From assembly GCF_006715095.1 (NCBI RefSeq), contig NZ_VFMO01000001.1:1550001-1614000 (forward strand): 64,000 nt of DNA, written 5' to 3'. Positions 1 through 8,652 of this stretch are shown in pieces; position 1 is the first letter of the stretch; each line of letters opens with the position of its first letter. Below the pieces are notes generated by a model. It was not told where the DNA came from and ran no database searches. It saw nothing but the letters and a program-made list of their open reading frames with translations. The DNA is from Yimella lutea (lineage in GTDB: Bacteria > Actinomycetota > Actinomycetes > Actinomycetales > Dermatophilaceae). Made by a program: the position numbers and the translations under genes.

Positions 1-125
1 GTCAGTTGCGCAGTCAGCACCACGCGCTCATGTCCGCCATCGACGCGCGGTCCGCCGCCGAGGCAGCCGATCTGGTCGAGCACCACATCTGGTCCGCCTA
101 CGAGGCGATGCCCCGGCTGCACTGA
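1..125 (+). CDS. C-terminal end of a GntR-family (FCD domain) transcriptional regulator, partial
   Basis: Only the last 40 codons are present, read from base 3 to the TGA at 123-125. The peptide contains the segment HHALMSAIDARSAAEAADLV followed by EHH. This has the pattern of the final two helices of FCD ligand-binding domains in FadR/GntR-type repressors, where an H-x2-(L/I)-x2-A-I-x-A-R-D helix is followed by A-x2-(L/M)-x2-H. The DNA-binding part lies outside the window, so regulon and ligand cannot be inferred. The next gene (azlD) is convergent and only 12 nt away. Confidence 0.55.
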   Translation, partial: QLRSQHHALMSAIDARSAAEAADLVEHHIWSAYEAMPRLH

Positions 126-137
126 ACCAGACCGGGC

Positions 138-452
138 CTAGCCCCAGCCGATCGCCCGCAGGATCGCCGCGGTCGCTCCAGCAAGCACGATCACCAGCAG
201 GAAGGGCGCTCGCAGACACAGTGCGAGGATCGCGACGAGGAGTCCGGCGGCGCGGGCGTCCACGACGGTCGAACCCTGCGGTCCGCCGAATGCCTGCACC
301 GCGACGAGTGCTGCCAGCAGGGCGATCGGCAGGTACTTCATGATCCGGCTGATCAACGGTCCACCGAGCCAGTCGTGCGGGACGAGATAGCCCAGCAGCT
401 TGGTGACCAGCGACAGCGCTCCGGCGACCAGCACGATCGCCCACAGACTCAT
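138..452 (-). CDS. azlD: AzlD-family branched-chain amino acid exporter, small subunit
   Basis: This 104-aa hydrophobic protein has about four predicted membrane segments and the AzlD pattern: a short N-terminal helix (WAIVLVAGALSLVTKLLGYL), a central KYLPIALLAAL helix, and a hydrophobic C-terminal half. In this family the small AzlD protein works with AzlC to export branched-chain or related amino acids across the cytoplasmic membrane. The start is the ATG whose four bases ATGA (449-452) overlap the stop of azlC, which implies translational coupling. It is the last gene of a minus-strand GNAT-azlC-azlD operon. Confidence 0.85.
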   Translation of the reverse strand: MSLWAIVLVAGALSLVTKLLGYLVPHDWLGGPLISRIMKYLPIALLAALVAVQAFGGPQGSTVVDARAAGLLVAILALCLRAPFLLVIVLAGATAAILRAIGWG

Positions 453-1237
453 CGGCGGTCGTCCTGTGGGTCGATCGTCTTGTCGAGGTGATGCCCGAGC
501 CTGGCCTGCAGGTCCTCGTCCACGATCGCCTCGCCGTCGGACCCCTCGGACGCATCCGGCAAGGCACCGGCGACAACTGCAGCGAGTGCAGCGATGAGGA
601 TCGGCGTCCCCGCCGGTGCGTGTGGCGCCACGATCAGCGCGATCGCTGCCGCGGCCGCGGCGGTGAGCCGCGTCCGCAGCGTCGTCAGTCGCGGCCAGAG
701 CAGCGCGATGAAGGCGCCTGCCGCTGCGGCGTCCAGACCCCATTTCTTCGGATCGCCGAGTGCGTTGCCGAGCAGAGCGCCGGCGAAGGTCATCAGATTC
801 CAGAAGACGAAGACCGCAATACCGGTCCACCAGAAGCCGACCCGGGTGCGCTCGCGATCGGGCTGTGCGATCGCGACGGCAGTCGACTCGTCGATCGTCA
901 GGTGGGCAGCGACCACCGTGCGCCAGCCGCTCACCTGAAGCAGTCGCGAGACCTGCAAGCCGTAGAACGCGTTGCGCAGCCCGAGCAGCGTGCTGGTGGT
1001 GACGGCGGCAACCCCGGTGCCTCCGGACGCGATCACGCCCACGAGCGCGAACTGGGACCCGCCGCTGAACAGCAACAGCGACAGCACCATCGCCTGCCAC
1101 ACATCGAGCCCGGCGGCGACGGCCAGTGCGCCAAAGCTCGTGCCGTACAGGCCGGTGGCAACGCCGATCCAAAGGCCTTGGCGGGCAACGGGTTTCGTAT
1201 CTGCGGTGAGGTGGGGTCGAAGCGGCCTAATGCTCAT
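449..1237 (-). CDS. azlC: AzlC-family branched-chain amino acid exporter, large subunit
   Basis: This 262-aa protein is made of hydrophobic helices. It has the AzlC hallmark near residues 25-70 (GLYGTSFGALAVAAG, then SLLLFSGGSQFALVG) and the FYGLQVSRLL/IDESTAVA segments. The C-terminal 35 residues are hydrophilic and acidic. With AzlD it would form a two-component amino-acid exporter in the cytoplasmic membrane. The ATG at 1237 lies within the last codons of the upstream GNAT gene (overlap 1227-1237), and the stop overlaps the azlD start, so all three genes are probably read from one mRNA. The substrate cannot be determined from sequence. Confidence 0.88.
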   Translation of the reverse strand: MSIRPLRPHLTADTKPVARQGLWIGVATGLYGTSFGALAVAAGLDVWQAMVLSLLLFSGGSQFALVGVIASGGTGVAAVTTSTLLGLRNAFYGLQVSRLLQVSGWRTVVAAHLTIDESTAVAIAQPDRERTRVGFWWTGIAVFVFWNLMTFAGALLGNALGDPKKWGLDAAAAGAFIALLWPRLTTLRTRLTAAAAAAIALIVAPHAPAGTPILIAALAAVVAGALPDASEGSDGEAIVDEDLQARLGHHLDKTIDPQDDRR

Positions 1238-1793
1238 GGTCGTGCGCTTGCTCCTCGAGCGGCGCCGAGGAATCGGTGTGCAGTTCGATCTCCCGGACGG
1301 TGTCGCCCGCGGACGTCACGATGCGGTCGGCGTATCCACCGGACACCACGAAACCCGCGGTCGCGAGGAAACGGACAAGAGGCGTGTCGCGCTCCATGAT
1401 CCGGACGCGGACGTAGCTGCGGTCGTTGGCGGCGAGAGTGTCCATCGCGGCGTTGAGCAGCCGGGACCCGTGACCCTTTCCGCGGTGATCGGGGTGCACG
1501 CCTCCGGCCAGGATCTCCGCTTCACCCTCGTGCGCGCCGTCCCGCATGACGGGCCCGACCGCCACGAACCCGACGATCGTGTCGAGTTCGGTGGCGACCA
1601 ACAGTCGGTGGACCGGCGATGGGGGAGCAGCGAGCGAGGAGCGCCACGCCTGCTCGAACTCGGCCGCCTCGAAGGCTTGGAGGGTCTCCGGTTCGACGAC
1701 GTCGGCGAGTGCCCGTCGCCAGACCTGCGCCTGCACCTCCCCGACCGCGGGGAGATCGTCGGTCCGTGCCGTTCGCACACTCGCATCGCTCAC
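1227..1793 (-). CDS. GNAT-family N-acetyltransferase
   Basis: This 188-aa protein has the GNAT fold signature. The acetyl-CoA motif A appears as LAGGVHPDHRGKGHGSRLL (Q/R-x2-G-x-G/A), followed by a helix and the motif-B-like FLATAGFVVSGGY. I chose the GTG at 1793, giving VSDASVRTARTDD, because these domains begin just before the first beta strand; the open frame continues upstream to 1841. A GAGAAT hexamer lies 8 nt before this start. The C-terminus is histidine-rich (EEQAHDHEH). It is first in an operon with azlC and azlD, so it may act on an amino acid or amine, but the substrate is unknown. It is divergent from the formate dehydrogenase operon. Confidence 0.75.
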   Translation of the reverse strand: MSDASVRTARTDDLPAVGEVQAQVWRRALADVVEPETLQAFEAAEFEQAWRSSLAAPPSPVHRLLVATELDTIVGFVAVGPVMRDGAHEGEAEILAGGVHPDHRGKGHGSRLLNAAMDTLAANDRSYVRVRIMERDTPLVRFLATAGFVVSGGYADRIVTSAGDTVREIELHTDSSAPLEEQAHDHEH

Positions 1794-1873
1794 CCGACCG
1801 ATTCTCGCAGCCAGGATGGGATAGTCGCGCGCTGGTCCCACGACCTTGCACCGACGTGATTAAAGTGTCTGGC

Positions 1874-4800
1874 ATGGCGTCGTGGAGTCCCCTGGAGTGG
1901 CCGGTCGTCCGGCAGGCGCGTTCGGGCGACCTGTTCGGTCGTGGCCCGGCCGCCACCTCGCCCACCACCCGATCATTGCAGCCCCGCACCGCGACCGCCG
2001 ACCGCGTCGTCCAGAGCGTCTGCCCGTACTGCGCCGTCGGCTGTGGCCAGAAGGTCTACGTCAAGGACGAACGCGTCGTCCAGATCGAGGGCGATCCCGA
2101 CTCGCCGATCTCGCGGGGACGCTTGTGTCCCAAGGGATCTGCCAGCGAGCAACTGGTCAACTCACCCGACCGACAGACCAAGGTTCTGTACCGTGCGCCG
2201 CGGGCGAAGGACTGGTCCGAACTGGACCGCGACACCGCGATCGACATGATCGCCGAACGCTTCATCAATGCCCGCCGACGCGGCTGGCAGGACCACGACG
2301 ACCAAGGTCGCCCACTGCGGCGAACGATGGGCATCGCCTCGCTCGGCGGAGCCACGTTGGACAACGAGGAGAACTACCTCATCAAGAAGTTGTTCACCGC
2401 GGCCGGCGCGATCCAGATCGAGAACCAAGCTCGTATTTGACACTCCGCCACGGTTCCCGGTCTGGGAGCTTCGTTCGGGCGCGGCGGCGCCACCCAATCG
2501 CTGCAGGACATGGCCAACTCCGATTGCATCGTGCTGCAAGGCGGCAACATGGCCGAAGCACACCCGGTGGGGTTCCAGTGGGTTGCCGAGGCGAAGGCGC
2601 GAGGTGCGAGGGTCATCCATGTAGATCCGCGTTTCACGCGTACCGGTGCCGTCGCCGACAAGCACGTACCGATCCGTGCCGGCTCCGACGTCGCCCTGCT
2701 CGGTGGGCTGATCAACTATGTGCTCAGCAACGATCTGTGGTTCAAGGAGTACGTGGTCGCCTACACCAACGCCGCGACGCTGGTGAACGAGGAGTTCCGC
2801 GACACCGAGGACCTCGGCGGCCTGTTCTCCGGTTTTGACCCCGAAACCGGCAAGTACGACCCGAAGACCTGGGCCTACGAGCAGGGTGAGCCTGACTCCC
2901 AGGCAGCGGCGGGCAAGGAGCACGGCGCGCAGGCGTCCGCTCGCGCGGCTGGTGATCAGCTCGGTTCCGGTGGCGCGAACACGGGCACGAGCCAGCCGCG
3001 TCGTGACGAAACACTCCAGCACCCGCGCACGATCTTCCAGATCCTCAAGCGGCACTACGCCCGCTACACCCCCGAGACGGTGCAGGACGTCTGTGGCATC
3101 ACGGCCGCCGACTTCGAGTACCTCGCGAAGGCGATCACCGAGAACTCCGGTCGCGAGCGCACGACCTGCTTCGCGTACGCGACCGGCTGGACCCAGCACA
3201 CGCTCGGCGCCCAGTTCATCCGTTGCGCATCGGTGCTGCAGTTGCTGTTGGGCAACATGGGTCGTCCGGGTGGCGGCATCATGGCGTTGCGCGGTCACGC
3301 GAGCATCCAGGGCTCGACCGACATCCCGACGTTGTTCAACCTGTTGCCGGGTTACCTGCCGATGCCGTTCGCGGGCAAGCAGGACAAGCTGGACGACTAC
3401 CTGACGAGCGTTCACAGCAAGTCGGAGAAGGGCTACTGGGCCAACGCCGACGATTACCTCATCAGCCTGCTCAAAGCGTGGTGGGGCGATGCGGCGACGG
3501 GGGACAACGACTTCGCCTACGACTATCTGCCCCGTCTCGACGGGCCGGCCGGCACCTACCAGACGGTGCAGAACATGCTCGCCGACCAGGTCGAGGGCTA
3601 CTTCATCCTCGGTCAGAACCCTGCGGTCGGCTCGGCCAACGGACGCATGCAGCGGTTCGGGATGGCCCGCCTGAAGTGGCTGGTCGTGCGTGACCTGCAG
3701 ATGATCGAGTCCGCAACTTGGTGGAAGGACGGCCCCGAGATCGCCTCGGGCGAAATGCGCACCGAGGACATCGAGACCGAGGTCTTCTTCATGCCTGCCG
3801 CGACCCACGTGGAGAAGGCGGGGTCGTTCACGCAGACCCAGCGCCTGCTGCAGTGGCGTCACCAGGCGGTGCAGCCACCGGGGGAGTCGCAGAGCGAGTT
3901 GGAGTTCTTCCACGAACTCGGAGTTCGTATCCGCGCCAGGCTCGCCGACTCGACCGACGAGCGCGACCGCCCGTTGCTCGATCTCACCTGGGACTACCCG
4001 AAGGACGCGCACGGCGAGACCGATTCCGAGGCTGTGCTGGCCGAGATCAACGGTCGCTACGTGACGGGCCCGAACGCCGGCAAGCCGATCAACGCCTACA
4101 CCGAGCTGAAGAACGACGGCTCGACGATCTGCGGCTGCTGGATCTACGCCGGCGTGTACGCCGACGGCGTCAACCACGCGGCCGATCGGGTGCCGCACGG
4201 CGGTCCCAAGCCCGCGCAGTCCGAGTGGGGCTGGGCCTGGCCGGCGAACCGCCGCATCCTGTACAACCGCGCGTCCGCCGACCCCGACGGCAGGCCGTGG
4301 AGCGAACGCAAGAAGTACCTGTGGTGGGACGCCGAGCAGGGCAAGTGGGTCGGCGACGACATCCCGGACTTCCCGGACAACCTCGCGCCGGGTACGCATC
4401 CGCACGCGGGTATCGGTGGGCCACAAGGCCTTTCGGGCGATGACCCGTTCGTCATGCAGGCCGACGGCAAGGGATGGCTGTACGCACCCAACGGTCTGGT
4501 CGACGGCCCGATCCCGACGCACTACGAGCCGCCGGAGTCGCCTGTGACCAACGCGCTGTACCCGCAGCAGGACAGTCCGACGCGTCTGATCATCGCGCGG
4601 GACGACAACCTGCAGGCGCCGAGCGCCGGTGCGTCGCAGGTGTATCCGTACGTGTTCACGACCTACCGGTTGACCGAGCACCACACCGCGGGCGGCATGA
4701 GCCGGTTCCTGTCGTTCCTGTCCGAACTGCAGCCGGAGATGTTCTGCGAGGTGTCACCGCAACTTGCGCAGGAGGTCGGGCTGGAGGCCTACGGCTGGGC

Positions 4801-5245
4801 GACGATCATCTCCGCGCGCGCGGCGATCGAGGCGCGGGTACTGGTCACCGACCGGATGACACCGCTGCAGGTCGGTGGTCGTACGGTCCACCAGATCGGG
4901 CTGCCCTACCACTGGGGCGTCGGCAACGAGGCGCTGGTCAGCGGTGACGCCGCCAACGACCTCATCGGTCTTGCGCTCGATCCGAACACCCAGATCCAGG
5001 GGTCCAAGGCGGGACTGTGCGACATCCGTCCCGGACGTCGGCCGACCGGAGCCGCAGTGATGGACCTGGTGCGTTCCTACCAGGCTCGCTCGGGCACCGA
5101 CCTGGAGACCGACAACCTGCGCATCACCGATCCGGCGCACGAGACCGTGAACCCGGATTCGCAGGAGAGCGACCAGGACGAAAGCGCTCCGGCACAACAC
5201 GATTCGCAGGGTTCGCAGAAGAGTTCGAACGAGAAGGAGGGCTGA
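1874..5245 (+). CDS. fdhA: Formate dehydrogenase catalytic (alpha) subunit, selenoprotein with in-frame UGA
   Basis: This molybdopterin enzyme oxidises formate to CO2. The frame runs 1123 residues if the TGA at 2438-2440 is read as selenocysteine (Sec189). The context ARI-U-HSATVPGLGASFG is the classic active site of Sec-containing formate dehydrogenases. An N-terminal [4Fe-4S] motif is at Cys50, Cys53, Cys57 and Cys85 (CPYCAVGC then RLCPKG). No twin-arginine signal precedes it, so a cytoplasm-facing enzyme is likely. Residues about 336-378 form a Gly/Ala/Ser-rich insert, and the C-terminal 35 residues are acidic and Ser/Gln-rich. Stop-codon-based gene callers will split it into 5' and 3' halves. 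It is followed 4 nt later by the iron-sulfur subunit, and the Sec machinery genes lie just downstream. Confidence 0.95.
2438..2470 (+). promoter_or_regulatory. Sec UGA codon and bacterial SECIS hairpin
   Basis: The UGA is at 2438-2440. A stem GGTTCCC (2452-2458) pairs with GGGAGCT (2464-2470), including two wobble pairs, around the loop GGTCT (2459-2463). Exactly 18 nt separate the UGA from the loop. The SelB-binding SECIS of E. coli fdhF has the same GGUCU apical loop and, as I recall it, the same spacing. The element lies within the coding sequence, as expected in bacteria. Confidence 0.92.
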
Positions 5246-5249
5246 GCTG

Positions 5250-6215
5250 ATGGGACAGTTCTCCGGGCCGACCGATCCCACCGCCGACGCCCACTGGCAC
5301 ACGCACGAGGAGCGCAAAGGCTTCTTCACCGACACCTCGATCTGCATCGGCTGCAAGGCGTGCGAGGTGGCGTGCAAGGAGTGGAATCACAACCCCGCCG
5401 ACGGCGACTTCAAGCTGTTGGACTCCTCCTACGACAACACCGGCGAACTGAGTGCTGACACCTGGCGCCACGTCGCGTTCATCGAGCAGGGCAAGGCCGA
5501 CATCGAGCAGGCTCGCGAGTCGGGTCGACAACTCGTGTCGTTGGGCATGCCGAAGGTCGGCGCACCCGTGGCACCCGAACCCGACCCCACACCTGCGGAC
5601 ACCCCTGAGTTCCGCTGGCTGATGGCGTCCGACGTCTGCAAGCACTGCACCCACGCCGGGTGCCTGGACGTCTGCCCGACAGGTGCCTTGTTCCGCACCG
5701 AGTTCGGCACGGTCGTCGTCCAGGACGATGTCTGCAACGGGTGCGGCACGTGTGTCGCCGGGTGTCCGTTCGGTGTCGTCGAACGGCGTAGTGACGGCAC
5801 GGCCGCTCCGCGCACCGAGCGGGGCAAGCACGTCAAGAACAGCGGCGTCGCGCAGAAGTGCACGCTCTGTTACGACCGGTTGCTCGACGACCAGACGCCG
5901 GCGTGTGCGAAGACCTGCCCGACCACGTCCATCAAGTTCGGCGATCACGACGACATGGTCGAGACCGCCCAGGAGCGCGTCGCGCAGTTGCACGCCGAGG
6001 GGCGCACCGAGGCACGTCTGTACGGCGCGAACGAGAACGACGGCGTCGGCGGCATCGGATCGGTGTTCCTGCTGCTGGACGAACCCGAGGTCTACGGGTT
6101 GCCGCCCGACCCGCGGGTGCCCACCGCAGACCTCAACTCGATGTACCGCCGTGCGACCGTGGCGGCTGTCGGCATGATCGCGGCAACGGCGGTCGCGTTC
6201 GCGAGGGGCCTATGA
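5250..6215 (+). CDS. fdhB: Formate dehydrogenase iron-sulfur (beta) subunit
   Basis: This 321-aa ferredoxin-type protein carries four cysteine clusters: CIGCKACEVAC near residue 32, CKHCTHAGCLDVCP, CNGCGTCVAGCP, and CTLCYDRL with a later CAKTCP. This is the arrangement of beta subunits that pass electrons from the molybdenum subunit to the membrane. The last 20 residues (ATVAAVGMIAATAVAF) are hydrophobic and could form a membrane anchor. A strong Shine-Dalgarno AAGGAGG sits about 10 nt before the ATG. The stop overlaps the start of the NrfD-like gene by 4 nt, so subunits are probably made in step. Confidence 0.93.
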   Translation: MGQFSGPTDPTADAHWHTHEERKGFFTDTSICIGCKACEVACKEWNHNPADGDFKLLDSSYDNTGELSADTWRHVAFIEQGKADIEQARESGRQLVSLGMPKVGAPVAPEPDPTPADTPEFRWLMASDVCKHCTHAGCLDVCPTGALFRTEFGTVVVQDDVCNGCGTCVAGCPFGVVERRSDGTAAPRTERGKHVKNSGVAQKCTLCYDRLLDDQTPACAKTCPTTSIKFGDHDDMVETAQERVAQLHAEGRTEARLYGANENDGVGGIGSVFLLLDEPEVYGLPPDPRVPTADLNSMYRRATVAAVGMIAATAVAFARGL

Positions 6216-7312
6216 GCGACTTCGACAGTTACCGGTCGCCGGAGCCGCCCCGCAAGCGGCGCCGCGACAAAATCGGTGGCGCGGTCCGCAAGCGTGCCCG
6301 TGGGTGGCGCGACGGCGGCGACGGTGCGCGCGAGATGCTGATGGTGCCCGATGTCGAGTTCACCTCGTACTACGGGCGACCCGTCGTGAAGCCGCCGCCC
6401 TGGGGCCACGAGGTGCCGGCCTACCTGTTCCTCGGTGGAGTCGCCGGTGGATCCGGCCTGATCGCCTTCGCCGCTCAGTTGACCGGTCGCGAACTGCTGC
6501 GCCGCAACGCACGTCTGGGTGGCCTGGCCGCGATCAGCCTCGGCGGCGCAGCGCTGGTGAAGGACCTCGGTCGTCCCGACCGGTTCTACAACATGCTGCG
6601 CACCTTCAAGGTGACCTCGCCGATGAGCATGGGCTCGTGGATCCTCACCGGTTACAGCGTCGGTGCCGGCGTGGCGGCGGTCGCCGAGATCGACCGGCTG
6701 ACCGCTGACCGATTGCCGTTCGGGCCGCTGCGCCCGGTGCTGCGCTGGGTCGAACCCTTCTCCGGTTTCGAAGCGGCGTTGTTCTCACCGCCGCTTGCCT
6801 CGTACACCGCAGTTCTGTTGTCGGACACCGCGAATCCCACCTGGAACGACGCTCGCAAGTATCTGCCGTTCGTGTTCGTCAGTTCGGCGACTCTTGCTGC
6901 GTCGGGCTTGGCGATGATCACGACCCCGGCGTCCGAGACCGGTCCGGTGCGCTTGTTGGCAGCGCTCGGCGTCGTCGGCGACGTGGTGAACATGAAGGTG
7001 CTGGAGCGCTCGATGGACCCGACCGTCGTGGAGACGCTGCATCACGGCAATCCGGGCAAGATGCTGCGGTGGGCCGAACGCCTCGCCGTCGCCGGCGGTG
7101 TCGGTGCCCTGATCGGCGGACGACTTCGTCCGATCGCGGTCGTCTCCGGAGCGGCGTTGTTGACCGCGTCGGCGCTGACCCGCTTCGGCGTGTTCGAGGC
7201 CGGCATCGAGTCGGCCAAGGACCCGAAGTACACCATCGAGCCGCAGAAGCGCCGCCTCGCCGCCCGTCGGGCCCAGGGCATCACCGACGACTCGATCACG
7301 ACCGCCCGCTGA
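6212..7312 (+). CDS. nrfD: NrfD/PsrC-like membrane (gamma) subunit of formate dehydrogenase
   Basis: This 366-aa protein has a basic, Arg/Lys-rich N-terminus of about 35 residues and then several hydrophobic segments (AYLFLGGVAGGSGLIAFAAQ, LGGLAAISLGGAALV and others). The combination of PAYLFLGG, LGRPDRFYNMLRTFK and SPMSMGSWIL is typical of NrfD/PsrC quinone-interacting subunits. It is not the cytochrome b gamma subunit of E. coli Fdn/Fdo, because no haem-binding helix pattern is seen. I infer that it transfers electrons between the iron-sulfur subunit and the quinone pool. The ATG at 6212 overlaps the fdhB stop (ATGA). Confidence 0.87.
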   Translation: MSDFDSYRSPEPPRKRRRDKIGGAVRKRARGWRDGGDGAREMLMVPDVEFTSYYGRPVVKPPPWGHEVPAYLFLGGVAGGSGLIAFAAQLTGRELLRRNARLGGLAAISLGGAALVKDLGRPDRFYNMLRTFKVTSPMSMGSWILTGYSVGAGVAAVAEIDRLTADRLPFGPLRPVLRWVEPFSGFEAALFSPPLASYTAVLLSDTANPTWNDARKYLPFVFVSSATLAASGLAMITTPASETGPVRLLAALGVVGDVVNMKVLERSMDPTVVETLHHGNPGKMLRWAERLAVAGGVGALIGGRLRPIAVVSGAALLTASALTRFGVFEAGIESAKDPKYTIEPQKRRLAARRAQGITDDSITTAR

Positions 7313-7357
7313 CCTGACCGGTGCGTCGCTGGTACTCGCCACTGTTGCGTGCGGAAC

Positions 7358-7379
7358 GCGAAACTTCGCGAAGTTTCGC
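7358..7379. terminator. Perfect 22-nt palindrome between convergent fdh and selD
   Basis: GCGAAACTT and AAGTTTCGC flank a central CGCG, so the whole 22 nt is self-complementary. It lies between two convergent transcripts and is a candidate bidirectional terminator. There is no clear U-tract. Confidence 0.5.
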
Positions 7380-7391
7380 ACCTTGACTGCA

Positions 7392-7420
7392 ACTGTTGCG
7401 CTGCCGGGACTCGCAACAGT
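7392..7420. terminator. Second hairpin between fdh and selD
   Basis: ACTGTTGCG (7392-7400) pairs perfectly with CGCAACAGT (7412-7420) across an 11-nt loop. The same 9-mer ACTGTTGCG also occurs directly at 7341-7349. Together with the 7358-7379 palindrome this region probably ends transcription from both sides. Confidence 0.45.
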
Positions 7421-7451
7421 CGCCTCACCTCGGGCGACGGTCAGGTGGGGG

Positions 7452-8447
7452 TCAAGCGATGATCTCGATGCCCGCGCCGTCCACGGTGTGCCCGATCACC
7501 GGGTGGCCGGGCAACTCGCCGACGACCAACAACCCGCCGGACGTCTGCGCGTCCGCCAGGAACAGCAGGTCGTCCTCACTCACGCCCGAACCGACCGACA
7601 GATGCGGACGGACCCAGTCCAGGTTCCGTCGCGTCCCACCCGACACGAACCCGTCGCGCAACGCGTCCAGTGCACCATCGACTGCCGGCACTGCCGCGCG
7701 TTCGATCACGGCACCGACACCGGACCCGCGCATCATCTTGTGCAGATGTCCGAGCAACCCGAACCCCGTGACATCGGTGGCGGCTTCGAGACCGGCGTCC
7801 ACCGCGGCAACCGACGCATCCCGGTTCAGCGTGGTCATCAACTCGATGGCCTGCGCGAAGACCTCGCCGGTGGCCTTGTGCCGGTTGTTCAACAGTCCGA
7901 CGCCGATCGGCTTGGTCAAGGTGATCGGTAGGCCGGCGCGGGCAGCGTCGTTGCGTAGCAACCGTTTCGGGTCGGCGACGCCGGTGACCGCCATACCGTA
8001 CTTCGGTTCCGGATCGTCGACGCTGTGTCCGCCGAGCACCGGGCAGCCGGCTTCGTCCGCGACTGCAAGACCGCCGCGGAGCACCTCGGTCAGCAATTCC
8101 ATCGGCAGCACGTCGCGTGGCCAACCGACCAGGTTGATGGCAACGACCGGTCGCCCACCCATGGCGTACACGTCCGACAGTGCGTTGGCGGCGGCGATGC
8201 GGCCCCAGTCGTACGCGTCGTTGACGACGGGGGTGAAGAAGTCGGCGGTCGAGAGCACCGCGAGGTCGTCGCGCACGCGGACAGCAGCTGCGTCGTCGCC
8301 GGCATCGATGCCGACCAGGATGTCATCGCCCCGCTGGCCGACCAGGTCGCGGACGGCGTCCTCGAGCTCGCCGGGCGGGATCTTGCAGGCACACCCGCCG
8401 CCATGGGTGTAGTCGGTGAGCCGGTAGTCGTTGCGGTCGATCGCCAT
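7452..8447 (-). CDS. selD: Selenide, water dikinase (selenophosphate synthetase)
   Basis: This 331-aa enzyme makes selenophosphate from selenide and ATP, the selenium donor for Sec-tRNA synthesis. The N-terminal catalytic loop reads THGGGCACKIPP, with Cys19, Cys21 and Lys22 matching the essential Cys and Lys of E. coli SelD (GCGCK). This version therefore uses Cys rather than Sec. Later family motifs include GIDAGDDAAAV, LGGHSVDDPEPKYG and ATDVTGFGLLGHL. TACAGT at 8459-8454 (minus strand) ends 7 nt before the ATG, so the transcript is probably leaderless. It is convergent with the formate dehydrogenase operon and divergent from tRNA-Sec/selAB. Confidence 0.96.
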   Translation of the reverse strand: MAIDRNDYRLTDYTHGGGCACKIPPGELEDAVRDLVGQRGDDILVGIDAGDDAAAVRVRDDLAVLSTADFFTPVVNDAYDWGRIAAANALSDVYAMGGRPVVAINLVGWPRDVLPMELLTEVLRGGLAVADEAGCPVLGGHSVDDPEPKYGMAVTGVADPKRLLRNDAARAGLPITLTKPIGVGLLNNRHKATGEVFAQAIELMTTLNRDASVAAVDAGLEAATDVTGFGLLGHLHKMMRGSGVGAVIERAAVPAVDGALDALRDGFVSGGTRRNLDWVRPHLSVGSGVSEDDLLFLADAQTSGGLLVVGELPGHPVIGHTVDGAGIEIIA

Positions 8448-8489
8448 GCCGTCACTGTACGGACACCAGGTGTCCGCAGAAGGAGTGAC

Positions 8490-8517
8490 CTGACCCGCGA
8501 GTCATGCGGACTTTCGG
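8490..8517 (+). repeat. 28-bp dispersed repeat, copy A
   Basis: This stretch, beginning CTGACCCGCGAGTCATGCGG, matches the reverse complement of 61284-61311 at 27 of 28 positions; the single difference is A versus C at position 15. It sits 13 nt before tRNA-Sec. Its TGCGGAC also pairs with GTCCGCA at 8472-8478, making a larger imperfect palindrome. Confidence 0.7.
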
Positions 8518-8530
8518 TTAGGTTGTCCGC

Positions 8531-8626
8531 GGAGGCGTCAGGGTTCCTGGTGGGCCCCCCGGTCTTCAAAACCGGTGAGTCCGAGTATCTCGGGCTGGCG
8601 GGTTCGATTCCCGTCCGCCTCCGCCA
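8531..8626 (+). tRNA. selC: tRNA-Sec (anticodon UCA)
   Basis: The 96-nt sequence starts GGAGGCG and ends CGCCTCC-G-CCA, forming the acceptor stem with an encoded CCA. The anticodon arm is CCGGT-CTTCAAA-ACCGG with anticodon TCA at 8566-8568, which reads UGA. A long variable arm (about 8576-8597) and a T arm with the GGTTCGATTCC loop region complete it. The length, long variable arm and UCA anticodon identify selenocysteine tRNA. It lies just upstream of selA. Confidence 0.96.
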
Positions 8627-8652
8627 CACATTTCAGGGTTCGGGGAGGGCGA

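Noticed and set aside
1619..2440. Reading the formate dehydrogenase as a pseudogene broken by a stop codon
   Set aside because: The codon is UGA at the exact Sec position, a SECIS hairpin follows, and the full decoding machinery is next door.
2162..4684. An 840-codon open frame on the minus strand opposite fdhA
   Set aside because: It has no family motif and repetitive Arg/Val/Leu composition typical of the antisense of a high-GC gene; fdhA is certain on the other strand.
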